A stretch of 64,000 nucleotides of DNA from Gnetum montanum. Its lineage: Eukaryota > Streptophyta > Gnetopsida > Gnetales > Gnetaceae. The stretch is taken from positions 773,279 through 837,278 of the forward strand of contig MNCI01000596.1 of NCBI GenBank assembly GCA_015680685.1, read 5' to 3'. The notes under the pieces are model-generated. The model saw only the letters and a program-made list of their open reading frames with translations. It had not been told where the DNA came from and did no database searches. This document shows, one piece after another, positions 23,560 to 33,193 of the stretch (the stretch's first letter is position 1; each line of letters opens with the position of its first letter). The translations under genes were made by a program, and so were the position numbers.

Positions 23560-24785
23560 ATAACAATGGATGAAGAAAGATAAGACCTATGTACTCAAGT
23601 GGAAGATGCCTTGGATGGTAAGGATTCATTTAAGATGGAAAAATGTTCTTTTGTTGTGAGTGATGATGAGGTAACTTTAGATTTAAAGGAACTTCATTCT
23701 CACTTAAAATATATTTATTTTGAGAGGAATAAACAATTGATAATTAGTTTAGATTTAACAACTAATCAAGAATAGAGAATAATTTAGGCTTTAATAAATT
23801 CAATTGAAGCTTTTACTTGGCAACCTTTAGATCTTAAGCAAGGGATTTTTCCATGTATTGTTCAACACCATATCCATTTGCAGGCTAAGGCTAGACCATG
23901 ACAAAAACTACATAGGAGGCTTAACCCATCCATGAAGCAAGTGGTCTATGATGAACTTTTAAAATTACTTTAGGCAAGTATTATTTATTTGATTTCTAAT
24001 TCTGAGTGGATTAGCCCTATTATGGTGGTGCCTAAAAAGTCTAGTAAGTGGTGTGTCTATATTGATTTCCATAAATTAAATAAATGAAAAAACAAGGATT
24101 ATTTTCTACTTTAATATTTAGATCAGGTTCTATATAACCTTTAAGGGCACAAATTTTATTATTTTCTTGATGGATTTAGTGGTTATAATAAGATTTCTAT
24201 TGCCACTAAGGATCAACATTAAACAATGTTTACTATACTGTGGAGAACGTTTACATTTCAATGGATGCCCTTTGGATTGTGTAATGATCCTAATAAATTT
24301 CAAAGGGCTATGAAATCTAATTTTCAACATTATTTATTTGTTTCTTAAGGTTTTCATGGACAATTTTTCAGTCTATGATGATTCATTCTCTACTGCCTTG
24401 TGTCATCATTAGTTAGTGTTGCATAGGTGTAATGATAAGATCTTAGATTATCTTGGGAAAGGTATCATTTCATGGTCTCTTAGAGTGTTGTGTTTGGCCA
24501 CATTTTAAGTAACAAGGGAATTATAAAAGATCTTGAAAAAATAAAAGTTATCTCCCATCTTACTCATCCTATTAATGTCAAGGATTTACATGGATTTTTG
24601 GGACATGCTAGTTTCTACATATGATTCATCAAGGATTTTTCATTAATTACACAACCATTGGTAAAAATTTTATAAAATGAAATTATTTTTAAATGGATTG
24701 AATATTGCAAAAATGCATTTTAAATTTTGAAAGCTAAGCTTTCTTTAGCACCAATTTTATAGGGATCATATTGAAGCAAGAACTT
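23560..24785 (+). pseudogene. Athila-like reverse transcriptase, YXDD Asp changed
   Basis: LKYIYFERNKQLIISLDL and IVQHHIHLQAKARP introduce the RT. RRLNPSMKQVVYDELLKLL, SEWISPIMVVPKKSSKW, YIDFHKLNK, YYFLDGFSGYNKI and WMPFGLCNDPNKFQRAM follow, in the order typical of Athila RT. The catalytic motif reads FMDNF at 24353-24367, so the second Asp is Asn. A frameshift precedes it in a T-run. Thumb pieces (HPINVKDLHGFLGHASFY-like text near 24570-24620) lead into RNase H. Several TAG stops interrupt it. Not functional. Confidence 0.88.
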
Positions 24786-24789
24786 TAAA

Positions 24790-25250
24790 CTTATGATAGA
24801 TGCCCCAAACCTTGCAATTGGAATAGTATTGACTCAAAGTAAAGATAATATTCCATATATTATTTATTATATTTCTAAGATATTGACCCATACTCAAGTA
24901 AATTATATTACTATAGATAAAGAGATGTTAGTGGTTATATATAGTTTAAATAAATTTCATCATTATTTAATTGGTTTTCATACTATAGTTTCTATTGATC
25001 ATGTTGCTAGTAAGTATTTGCATAATAAAAAAATTGAAAGTCCTAGATTAATTTGTTGATGTATTTTGTTGAAAGAATTTGATTTCATGATTTGTGATTA
25101 GAAAGTATCTAAGAATTTAGTTGTAAATCATTTATGTATATTGAAGCATAGTTCAAAGTTGGAGACATCTCACACCTTTATTGATGTATTTTTGGATGAT
25201 CATTTGTTCACTTGTTGGGCTCGAGTTATTATTCATAAAGTTTAAGATCC
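24790..25250 (+). pseudogene. RNase H of second Athila-like element
   Basis: MIDAPNLAIGIVLTQSKDN opens the domain, where a DAS/DAP motif with the first catalytic Asp is expected. IIYYISKILTHTQVNYIT and DKEMLVVIYSLNKFHHYL come next, followed by SIDHVASKYL and, after a stop, LLKEFDFMICD. The frame is open for 88 codons at 24793-25059. It would have removed the RNA template during reverse transcription. Confidence 0.85.
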
Positions 25251-26490
25251 TTGATATGCATATATTGCTAATTATTTAGCTGTATGAAAATTACCAAAGC
25301 CTTGGATTAAGGGACAAAAATAGACTTTAGTAATCAAGGCATAATGGTTCATTTGGGAAGATTCATTCATGTACAATATTTGTAAGGAATAGATTATTTG
25401 ATGATGTCTATCAGAATAAGAACAAGAAAAGGCAACGACTCTAAAGCATGATGGAGAGTGTGGAGGCTACTTCGCAAGTAAGAAAACTTCATACAAATTC
25501 CTTGATGCTAGATTTATTGGCCTATCTTATTTAGGGATACATATGCATATTGTAAGCAATGTTACCAATACCAGTGAATGGGATGACTTACAAGATGATA
25601 AGACATGACATTGTTACCTCTCTTGGTAGAGTGTGAGACCTTTTATTATTAGGACATTTATTTCATGGGTTCATTTGGTTGAAGAAATTTGTGTAAGTAC
25701 AACTTAATTTTCATTGATTATGTCACAAAATGAATCTTAGCAAAGGTAGCTAGGCATGATGATGTAAAAATGATAGTTAGATTCTTAAGAGAGGATTTAA
25801 TTCCATGCTTTAAATACCTCCAAATTTTAATTAGTGATCAACACGCCCATTTTGTAAATGATAAAATGGAAAAATAATGTTACATAAAGTGGGAATTACA
25901 TATCATATTGCTACTACCTATCATCTTTAATCAAATGGCTTGGTTGAAAGCATGAATAAGAAAATTAAAAATATTTTGCAAAACGTTGTAGGAGGTAATA
26001 GAATAGATTAGTCTTATCATTTACCTAATGCATTATGGGCCATTTGTACTTCATATAAATAATCTCTTGGTTTTGCCCTGTATGAACTAGTATTCAGTAA
26101 GCAATGTCTTATTCCTTCTTCTATATAAACTAAGTATTTTCAAATGCAACATCAATTGGAAATAAACTTGGATTCATGTCTTTTTGCTTGTTTATTTGCT
26201 TTTAACCATTTAGATGAAGATTGTATGTATGATTTAGTTAGGCCATGTTTGTATAAGAAGTAGATGAAAATGTGGCATGATAAGAGGATTATGAGAAAGT
26301 TTTCCTTAAAAGGAGATTTACTTTTATTATTTAATATGAGGCTCACAAAATTTACTAGGAAATTAGAATTGAAATGGGAGGGATCATATAGGGTTATTAA
26401 GGTCCTAGGTAATGGTGTGATTAACATTTCTAGGGTTGGTAGTTCTGAGTCCTTACATTTGAATGGTTAGTGGCAAAAAATTATTTTGAA
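25251..26490 (+). pseudogene. Integrase of second Athila-like element, heavily decayed
   Basis: The core is in pieces: a QHDIVTS-like N-terminal region, text near 25660-25700 corresponding to the WGIDF region, ISDQHAHFVND-like text near 25835, and NGLVESMNKKI-like text near 25935. The C-terminal domain is well preserved at 26264-26470: MWHDKRIMRKFSLKGDLLLL, FTRKLELKWEGSYRVIKVLG and a final SLHLNG. This matches Athila integrase tails, which bind DNA non-specifically. The catalytic core has many stops and frameshifts. Confidence 0.75.
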
Positions 26491-27686
26491 TAATATCCAT
26501 TGCCTATTAGTAATATGAATAATTTAATAGATGCTACTTCTCAGCAAGTTGAATTTAATCTAATCATGGACTGGTTTCTAACTAGTTCTTATGGGATTGT
26601 CTAATCTTCATGTTTTCTTTGTGGTGATAGGTTAATAAATTTGTTGTTATATACTTCATTTTTATACAAGTATTGGGTGAAAAGTATTATATGCCATACA
26701 TTATATTTTTATTAATACTTATGCATGGTAGTGGTCATTGTTGTTATTAATTCATTGGTAGTATTTGTGATAACATATCTTTGATGGTATTTAGTTCTTT
26801 ATCGAGCTAATTTGATAAAGGTTTTAATTGTCTTATTGCATGAATTTATTAGATATTATTTATTTAAAGCATTCTAAATCCTACATTATGTATTTAATTT
26901 TAAAATAAACAAAGCAATGGTTGGATGATGGGATTCCATCCCATGGACAAAATTTTTTAGGTTTCCAATTAGAAAAGTGGGTCACTTATTTTGATTTTTA
27001 CTAGGTATATTGTTAGATTAATATGTTATTTCATGATAAACTTAATACTCTAGATCTTCTTTAATGAGAGACTTAGGATAAGATATATCATGAGATATAC
27101 AACATGAACCATGGGGGTACTCATGGAAAATGACTTGCATAGGGATTGAACTTGTACAAGGAGCAAAGTTTCCATTGTTTATGGACCATGTTCTATTAGC
27201 TATATAATAAGCAATCATAACCTATTATAGTTATAAAGATATTAAAATGTCCCTTTAATAGAAAATCGTGTTTCATCCCTGCCAAAAAACTACACTAGCA
27301 CCAAGGTTTTATGGACCATGTTTTGATGGCAGTGTAGGAATCCCATAATCATAATAATACTTGTTGAAAAAAGGAAAAAAGAAGAACTATTAAGAAATGT
27401 AGTTTTTTGATGATAAGACCTCTATTGTTCATAGCCACAGGATAAGGTTAATCATGTTGATGCATGAGGAGTCTCCATCACCAACAACTACTTTCAAAAG
27501 AAAAGACTATTTATTTTTGAGAGGTATAGTGTCATAAGACATGGATAAGTTAGAAAATAATGTTCATGAATATCTAAATAGATAGTGCCTTGTATTTGTA
27601 TTACATTTATTAGAATTTAATCTAATTAATGATCATCCAATATCTTGATGTTTGAAACACCTCAAAGAAAATTCATGTTACAATGC
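26491..27686. other. AT-rich spacer, no recognisable gene
   Basis: Follows the integrase and should hold the 3' region of the + strand Athila-like element, but I see no LTR or polypurine tract that pairs with it. A short repeat, TTTATGGACCATGTT, occurs at about 27176 and 27308. Confidence 0.4.
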
Positions 27687-28530
27687 TAATGAGTGGCAAG
27701 ATACCCCTACACTCAACCATATGAATACGAGCGTAACACACGCTATCTTGGTCAAACTCCATAGACTAAGTGCCTACACGCCCCATGGAACACTTAGGGT
27801 TAATCATTCGTTGTCTTACCAAACTTACTTGTAGTTGTCACGGTGTATGGTTAAGTAAGTCTGAGGTATATAATTTTATAGCTTTTTGTGTTTTTGTCTC
27901 CTATGCTAACAAGGTGAAAGGTTGAGAAACTAATTGATAACTCTAACTAATGAACTAAGTCTAAATTACCTAGCATTAGCATCCATTCCCACTTACCATA
28001 CACACCCTGAACCGATGCAACCGTGGCTACCAAACGCTAATCATTGCTGGGATCACCACACGTAACACACGTGCTTGAAGTGGCCGTACTGAGGCACTTA
28101 ACTAGGAGGAAAGGGTTGAGAGAGAAAGTAGTAAATAACGAATAATAAATAACAGTAATTAAAATCCTAATTAGCCTATTCCATGCACTACAAGGTTTAT
28201 CCAAAAAGCTCGTCTTTATTGCCATACAAAAACTTGTGTTTAGGTACAATGTTTGCTCGAATAAAGATCCGTTCACTTTGGGACTCCTACTATGGGCACA
28301 TGGAAAATATTCTATCTCTGGAGTGATCAATCTGCCAGAGTTTCCCTACTATCTAGCCTAGGATGAGGAAACAAGGGAGAGCCACCTCTTATTTATAGAT
28401 ATGATGACACATCGTGATATCGCGTACGCAATATCACAGGGGAAGACGCGATATCGCGAGGGATGCAATATCGCGACAGCCGCGATATTGCGGCCCATGC
28501 AATATTGTGTCCCATAAAATGCAAAGTCCA
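27687..28530 (-). mobile_element. Athila-like LTR on the - strand, 844 bp
   Basis: Read on the - strand it starts TGGACTTTGCATTTTATGGG, has a GATATC palindrome cluster and TATAAATA box, and continues with AAGAGGTGG. Its U5 end contains GACAACGAATGATTAACC, GTTACGCTCGTATTCATATG, GGTTGAGTGTAGGGGTA and ACTCATTA, matching the LTRs at 44433 and 52033. The text after the end (GCATTGTAACATG) may be a decayed primer site. No partner LTR or - strand internal region was found, so it may be a truncated or recombined copy. Confidence 0.8.
28390..28512 (-). promoter_or_regulatory. GATATC palindrome cluster (six copies) and TATA box
   Basis: Six 11-12-bp units (GTGATATCGCG, GCAATATCACA, GCGATATCGCG, GCAATATCGCG, GCGATATTGCG, GCAATATTGTG) lie just upstream, on the - strand, of TATAAATA (28390-28397 on the + strand as TATTTATA). 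The consensus CGCGATATCGCG is a perfect palindrome. The variants differ from it mainly by changes expected from CpG deamination. Confidence 0.8.
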
Positions 28531-29490
28531 TACCTAAAACTTCTTGTTGTAATATGGTGGAAATATAAAGGTAGAAACAATTACCTAATTTCCCCCAAAA
28601 TCTTGTATTTTAGCCCTCTATTACTAGAATTTAAGGTAGTTTTAATATAAAAACTAAGATGTATAGCCCATAAACATTAGATCTCATGCATCCTAGCTAG
28701 TGGAGGCTATAAATGCTTTGCAAGATATAAATATCTTATCTCCTAGATTATGAAAGCTTCAAAATCCATGTATGCTAGATTGTCAATGTTTAAAGTACTT
28801 CAAAGCCCTCAAATTTTGATATTTTAATTCCAAATATTGAGCATTGTAGTTGCATGCATTGGATAGCCTACAAAGGTAGCATGTGAGATTTGGGCCTTAA
28901 TCTCACATGCTAGGCAGTGTGTGGGGTAGCATGTGGAAGATAAAAATTAGTTAAAATTACACACACATTGCATGGAGGTGTTTTAGGTGTAATAGAATTT
29001 TCTAGAAATCTATCAGTAATCATGGTAGAACTAATCAACAACAAATTAGGGACCCAAGGCCTATTTAAATAAGGACCTATTTCATTATAAGGACTTTTGG
29101 ATCAATAATGCATTCACCAAACTTAAGAATTTTGGAGTAGTGAAGGTAGCCAGAGTCCATAATCATTTCTTTGATAGTGCAAATCATTAAGAGGAAGGAG
29201 TTGCATCATTGTAGATCAAATTGGGAGACTATTGCAAAATGTGGTTGCTAAGCATACCTTGCAAGTCTATACCAGAATCATCTAGTAGAATTATTTCTTA
29301 GGCTTTCAAAAACCTTGATTTGTGCTTCTTTTTGAACTCATTTTTTACATTATTACATTTAAAATTAAAGTTGAAATTATTTCTGGTTGCTAGATATTAT
29401 TCTCTTTTATTTTTCTTATTCTTGGTTCTCATGCTGTACTTTCATTTTGTTCTAGGTTTTCCCATTTTTATATTAATTGGTAATAGATTT
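28531..29490. other. Non-coding sequence with a 13-bp-arm hairpin
   Basis: No gene recognised. A perfect inverted repeat has arms TAGCATGTGAGAT (28877-28889) and ATCTCACATGCTA (28900-28912) around a 10-base loop. TAGCATGTGG and GTGTGTGGGG follow. The same wording occurs at 53630-54220 and in the repeats at 29700-30075, which suggests one LTR or leader family. Confidence 0.6.
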
Positions 29491-29690
29491 CTAGGTCCTT
29501 GGGTGATTGAAAGATCATCTAAGGTGCTTCAAATCCTTTTCTACAAGTCCTATGGATTTGAAGGTAAAACTATTTAGCATTGAAATTTCTTGGATCTCCA
29601 ACATTGAATTTTTTAGGTGCTACAATTTTATAGTGCTAGAGGGAGGGCCTCCACTCAACTTCTTTACTAAAACCCAATTTTAATTTTTCC
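29491..29690 (+). other. LTR-leader boundary block shared with 7070
   Basis: TAGGTCCTTGGGTGATTGAAAG followed by two GGTGCTTCAAATCC/CCTATGGATTTGAAGG-like strings matches the block at about 7070-7140 (TAAGTCCTTGGGTGATCTA, then repeated GATTCAAGG). In both places it separates LTR-like sequence from a leader with periodic repeats, so it probably marks the end of U5 and the start of the untranslated leader. Confidence 0.5.
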
Positions 29691-29699
29691 AGTTAGTGA

Positions 29700-30075
29700 T
29701 AGATTTTTCCAAAACCTAGCATGCGACTTGTAACCTATAAATTTATGCTGGGTTTTTCCAAAACCTAGCATGTGACATACCACCAATTTTTCTTATAATA
29801 ATTTTAAAAATATATTTTGGTTTTTTTCTAAAATCCAACATATGACTTGAAATCTATTTTGGCTTATTTCAACTTTAAAATATGTTTTGGGTTTCTTCTA
29901 AACCCCAACATATGACCTACCACCAAACCTACACTTTTTAATTTTCCAAAATTAGAGTTCGCTTTTTCAAAAGGAGAGCATGTGACCTATAGCTAATCTG
30001 GACTATTAATTTTTTACAAAATTTTATTTTAGATTTCCCCAAAACCTAGTGTGTGACCTACCACAAGTTTTAACA
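29700..30075 (+). repeat. Diverged tandem repeat, about 70 bp, six copies
   Basis: The phrase TTTTTCCAAAACCTAGCATG followed by TGACCTACCAC recurs in altered form at about 29702, 29750, 29819, 29888, 29958 and 30031; after the first short interval the spacing is about 70 bp. Between copies the text is T-rich. The array lies in the leader, between the LTR-boundary block and the gag start. Confidence 0.75.
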
Positions 30076-30510
30076 ATCTTTGCATTAAAATTTCCAACTA
30101 TAGTATGTAGGATTACCACCCTTTCTAGGATTTTTAAAACATAAAAATTTATCTTTTTCCTAGTGTAGTGTACAACATTGCCATACCCACCTACATTGCC
30201 TTTGTAGGTGTAGTGTACACTACAAATCTTGTTTCTACCACTTTCATTTCATAGTTTATCAACCATTTTTCTTTTGTAAATTTTAAAAGAAATTTTTTCT
30301 TTGTAGTTACGGTGTGGTTAAGGCTATGTAGTCCCACATGTTGAGACTACCTGATATGTTGAGACTCTCATATGCTAAGACTCTCATACACTAAGGCTCT
30401 TAAGCTAGCCTAAGGATCTCATACATTAAGGGATTTATATGATCACTTGGTTTAGCATCTTGTTTATGCCTTTTCTTCATTCAATAGAATTACCTCTTAA
30501 CATAGCACAT

Positions 30511-30786
30511 ATGACCCCTAACCAAGAAGTAGTTCATGTTTATGATCCTAAGAAAATCATGGTCATAGAACATAGGCAATTTATTAGGCAAAGGGGATAG
30601 GAACTAGACTTCACAATAATCAATGAGGAGTATGATAAATTTATTTGTGCTAAAATCTAGATTGAATTTCTCATTCCATAGTCTAAATATGATGCCAAAT
30701 GTCAATATGAAATCATTCACTAGAATGGGAAAAAATATATTCCATCAGCTTACTACCAAACCCACCTAATGGATTTTTATATGTGA
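30511..30786 (+). pseudogene. Probable gag N-terminal segment, Tat-like
   Basis: From ATG at 30511 the frame reads MTPNQEVVHVYDPKKIMVIE and later EYDKFICAKI, YQTHLMDFYM, with four internal stops (mostly TAG). I do not recognise the domain, but it is the first coding-like stretch after the leader and precedes an identifiable gag in the same orientation. It may equally be an extra ORF. Stops sit where Gln or Trp would fit. Confidence 0.45.
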
Positions 30787-30899
30787 GTATTGACATAACT
30801 AATTAATGTCCATGAAATAAGTTAGTTAAAATGAAAATTAAGAAAAACATGATGAGTTCAAGGTAGAATAGAAGCTAGACATCTTTTTTAGAAACCTCT

Positions 30900-31545
30900 T
30901 CCAACAATCAGCTCCCTAAGTAATAATCTCTAGCCTTGCATCCTTGATATTCCTTATAGCCCAAGTTTCTTAATCTTCCCTTTTATATCGCACCATGTTT
31001 AGGACAGTGCCTATAATTACCACTCATCAATCTAAAATTGTGTCTCACTCTACATGATTGTTCTCATCAATGCCCTTTGCCACTCAACCTTGTTCCATAC
31101 GCCATGCCCCAGTGATGTCTACAACATTATCTCCTTTCATCATATTAGTAGGATCCTCTTTGGGGCCCCAAATTCCACAAGCTTCTTACACTCCCTTTTT
31201 CCCCTTTATCCCCTAAACTCTAACTCAAACTTCATTTTCCTTATTTATTCCTCCTACCATAGTGATCACCAAGCCCCTTTTGTTCATTACATAGTCCTAA
31301 GCCTCTCAACTCCCCTCACAACCATTAGCGCAAACTCCCTAACCTACTAGACTACCCCAAGGTCTAGATCATGGCTTTCAAATGATCCAAGAACTCAAAA
31401 AAAAGTTATAGAAACTTAAGGCTTCTACTACCTATACACTTAAGATTATGAACTTCTACCAATATGACCACATTAATCTTGTCATCCTATAGTTACTTCT
31501 TCACACAAGCATTCCAATTTCAAACTTCATCAAATATAATGACAA
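30900..31545 (+). pseudogene. Gag, 5' part, interrupted by LINE
   Basis: A Pro/Ser/Thr-rich spacer leads to GLDHGFQMIQELKKKL, KLKASTTYTLKIMNF and finally TSIPISNFIKYNDNG at about 31510-31548. This order, a coiled segment and then a P.F.KYDG-type motif, is the start of the gag core in plant gypsy elements. The rest of the gag continues after 37970 on the same strand, so the LINE inserted here. About 30-50 residues of the gag core are missing between the halves. Confidence 0.7.
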
Positions 31546-33193
31546 TGGCTGAAAGAGATAGTGGGATGGCAGCGGCTCCAACAGAATCAGCAGCAACCCC
31601 AGCAACGGCAATAGCGACTACAACCACGACCCACATGACAGCAACTACAACAGCAGCAGCAGCGACTCCAGTAGCAGCAGCGGCGACTACGGCCGCAACC
31701 CACACGAAAACTACTACAGTGACTACGACAGCAGCAACCTCCAAGACCACGCCCGTCGCAACGGCGACCCCGGCGGTGGCTGACACCGCGACCCCCACGG
31801 CTACGGCCGCCGAGCTTCCTGGGACGGCTGACATCGCGGCCGCGGCAACCGGGGCAGCCGCAACTCCTGGCGGGGCCATCGAGGCTCATTCCCGTTCCAA
31901 CAACACCCTGCGCCTTCGCATCCGTAACCCCCCTACCGATGGCATGCATACCATGGAACGGAGCCGCATCGGTCATTTCATCTCCCGGGGGAGCCGCCCC
32001 CGGCTGGACCTGATTCGATGCTGGGTCAAGGAGTAGTGGAAGCTGAAGGACGTTACCATCCGGAGCCTCTTGGAGGACCTGCTCCTCTTCGTCCTCCCCT
32101 CCTTGCAGGTCCGCGACTCCGTTCTTCTCGATGGGCCTTGGTTCTATGGGGCCCAGGGTCTCGCATTGACCCCTTGGCGCCCCGGTGCCCACAGAGAACC
32201 CGATCTGTTTACCCACGCCCCAGTCTGGATCTGGGTGGCCGATATCCTATGGGAGTTATGGAGTCTTGAGTTCCTGTAGGAGGTGGCAGGACATTTTGGC
32301 GAGTTCATCGCTTTCGACAAGGTCACGCGGTCGCAGGACCGGTTGGGCTTTGCCCGTTTTTGTGTCTGGCGAAACCTGTCCACGACCGACCTCGTCCAGG
32401 AGGTCATCTTGGAACCCCAGGAGGGTGGGAATCCCTCCAAATTACCTATGAAAACATAGACATTTGGGACCAGTCACTGCATAGCACGGCCCCCCGCACG
32501 GACCAACCGAGCGGGTGCGGATGCTGTGGTAAGCCGGGCCATCGTGAGGCAGATTGTCATTTTCGCAAGCCCCACTCGACTAACCCTGCCCGCCAGCTTT
32601 GCGAGGAGGCCAACTAGATCNNNNNNNNNNNNNNNNNNNNNNNNNNNNNNNNNNNNNNNNNNNNNNNNNNNNNNNNNNNNNNNNNNNNNNNNNNNNNNNN
32701 NNNNNNNNNNNNNNNNNNNNNNNNNNNNNNNNNNNNNNNNNNNNNNNNNNNNNNNNNNNNNNNNNNNNNNNNNNNNNNNNNNNNNNNNNNNNNNNNNNNN
32801 NNNNNNNNNNNNNNNNNNNNNNNNNNNNNNNNNNNNNNNNNNNNNNNNNNNNNNNNNNNNNNNNNNNNNNNCAGGTCCCCCATCAAGACACCCCATCGCT
32901 CCCAATCACCAGCCCCCACCCACCAACCACAACCACCTGAACCGGAACCACTGCTCTCCCCACTGGGGAAGTGGATCAACATTGTTCGGAGGAGTACCCG
33001 GACCAGACAGCGCAAAGCACCACAGTCCCCAGCTGAAACTGGCTGCACCCCGGTGGTCTATGAGGGGGAGGGGCACCCAGGCCGCCCGATCGAGTCCCGG
33101 TCCAGAAGTCGACAAGCCCAGCGACACATTGACTTGGGTCAACAGTAGACCTTCCGGGAGGTCTACCAGCGCCACACCTCTGGTTGTGCATGA
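31546..33193 (+). pseudogene. LINE ORF1: DUF4283-like and CCHC RNA-binding protein
   Basis: The N-terminus (31546-31932) reads as Ser/Asp/Tyr-rich then Arg-Gly-rich text (NSSSSDSSSSSGDYGRNPHE, HRGRGNRGSRNSWRGHRG). After a frameshift near 31935 comes a DUF4283-type domain: RLDLIRCWVKE, VRDSVLLDGPWFYGAQGLAL, HAPVWIWVADI and RLGFARFCVWRNL, with TAG stops at 32034 and 32277. A second shift near 32440 leads to YENIDIWDQ and a perfect CCHC knuckle, CGCCGKPGHREADC. After the gap the frame continues (INIVRRSTRTRQRKAPQSP, RSRSRQAQRHIDLGQQ) to a TGA at 33191-33193. In plant L1 elements ORF1p coats the element RNA. Confidence 0.8.
32621..32871. other. Assembly gap, 251 N
   Basis: An unsequenced stretch within LINE ORF1, between the CCHC knuckle and the C-terminal tail. 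The surrounding sequence is very GC- and C-rich. Open frames spanning the Ns are artefacts. Confidence 1.

Noticed and set aside
31464-32036. 190-codon frame rich in Ala and Thr on the + strand
   Set aside because: The Ala/Thr-rich first half is an alternative-frame reading of the Ser/Asp/Arg-Gly-rich LINE ORF1 N-terminus. Only its last part, from about 31950, is real DUF4283 sequence.
31520-32216. Long - strand frames rich in Val/Ala or Cys/Arg/Gly
   Set aside because: They are antisense shadows of GC-rich LINE ORF1.
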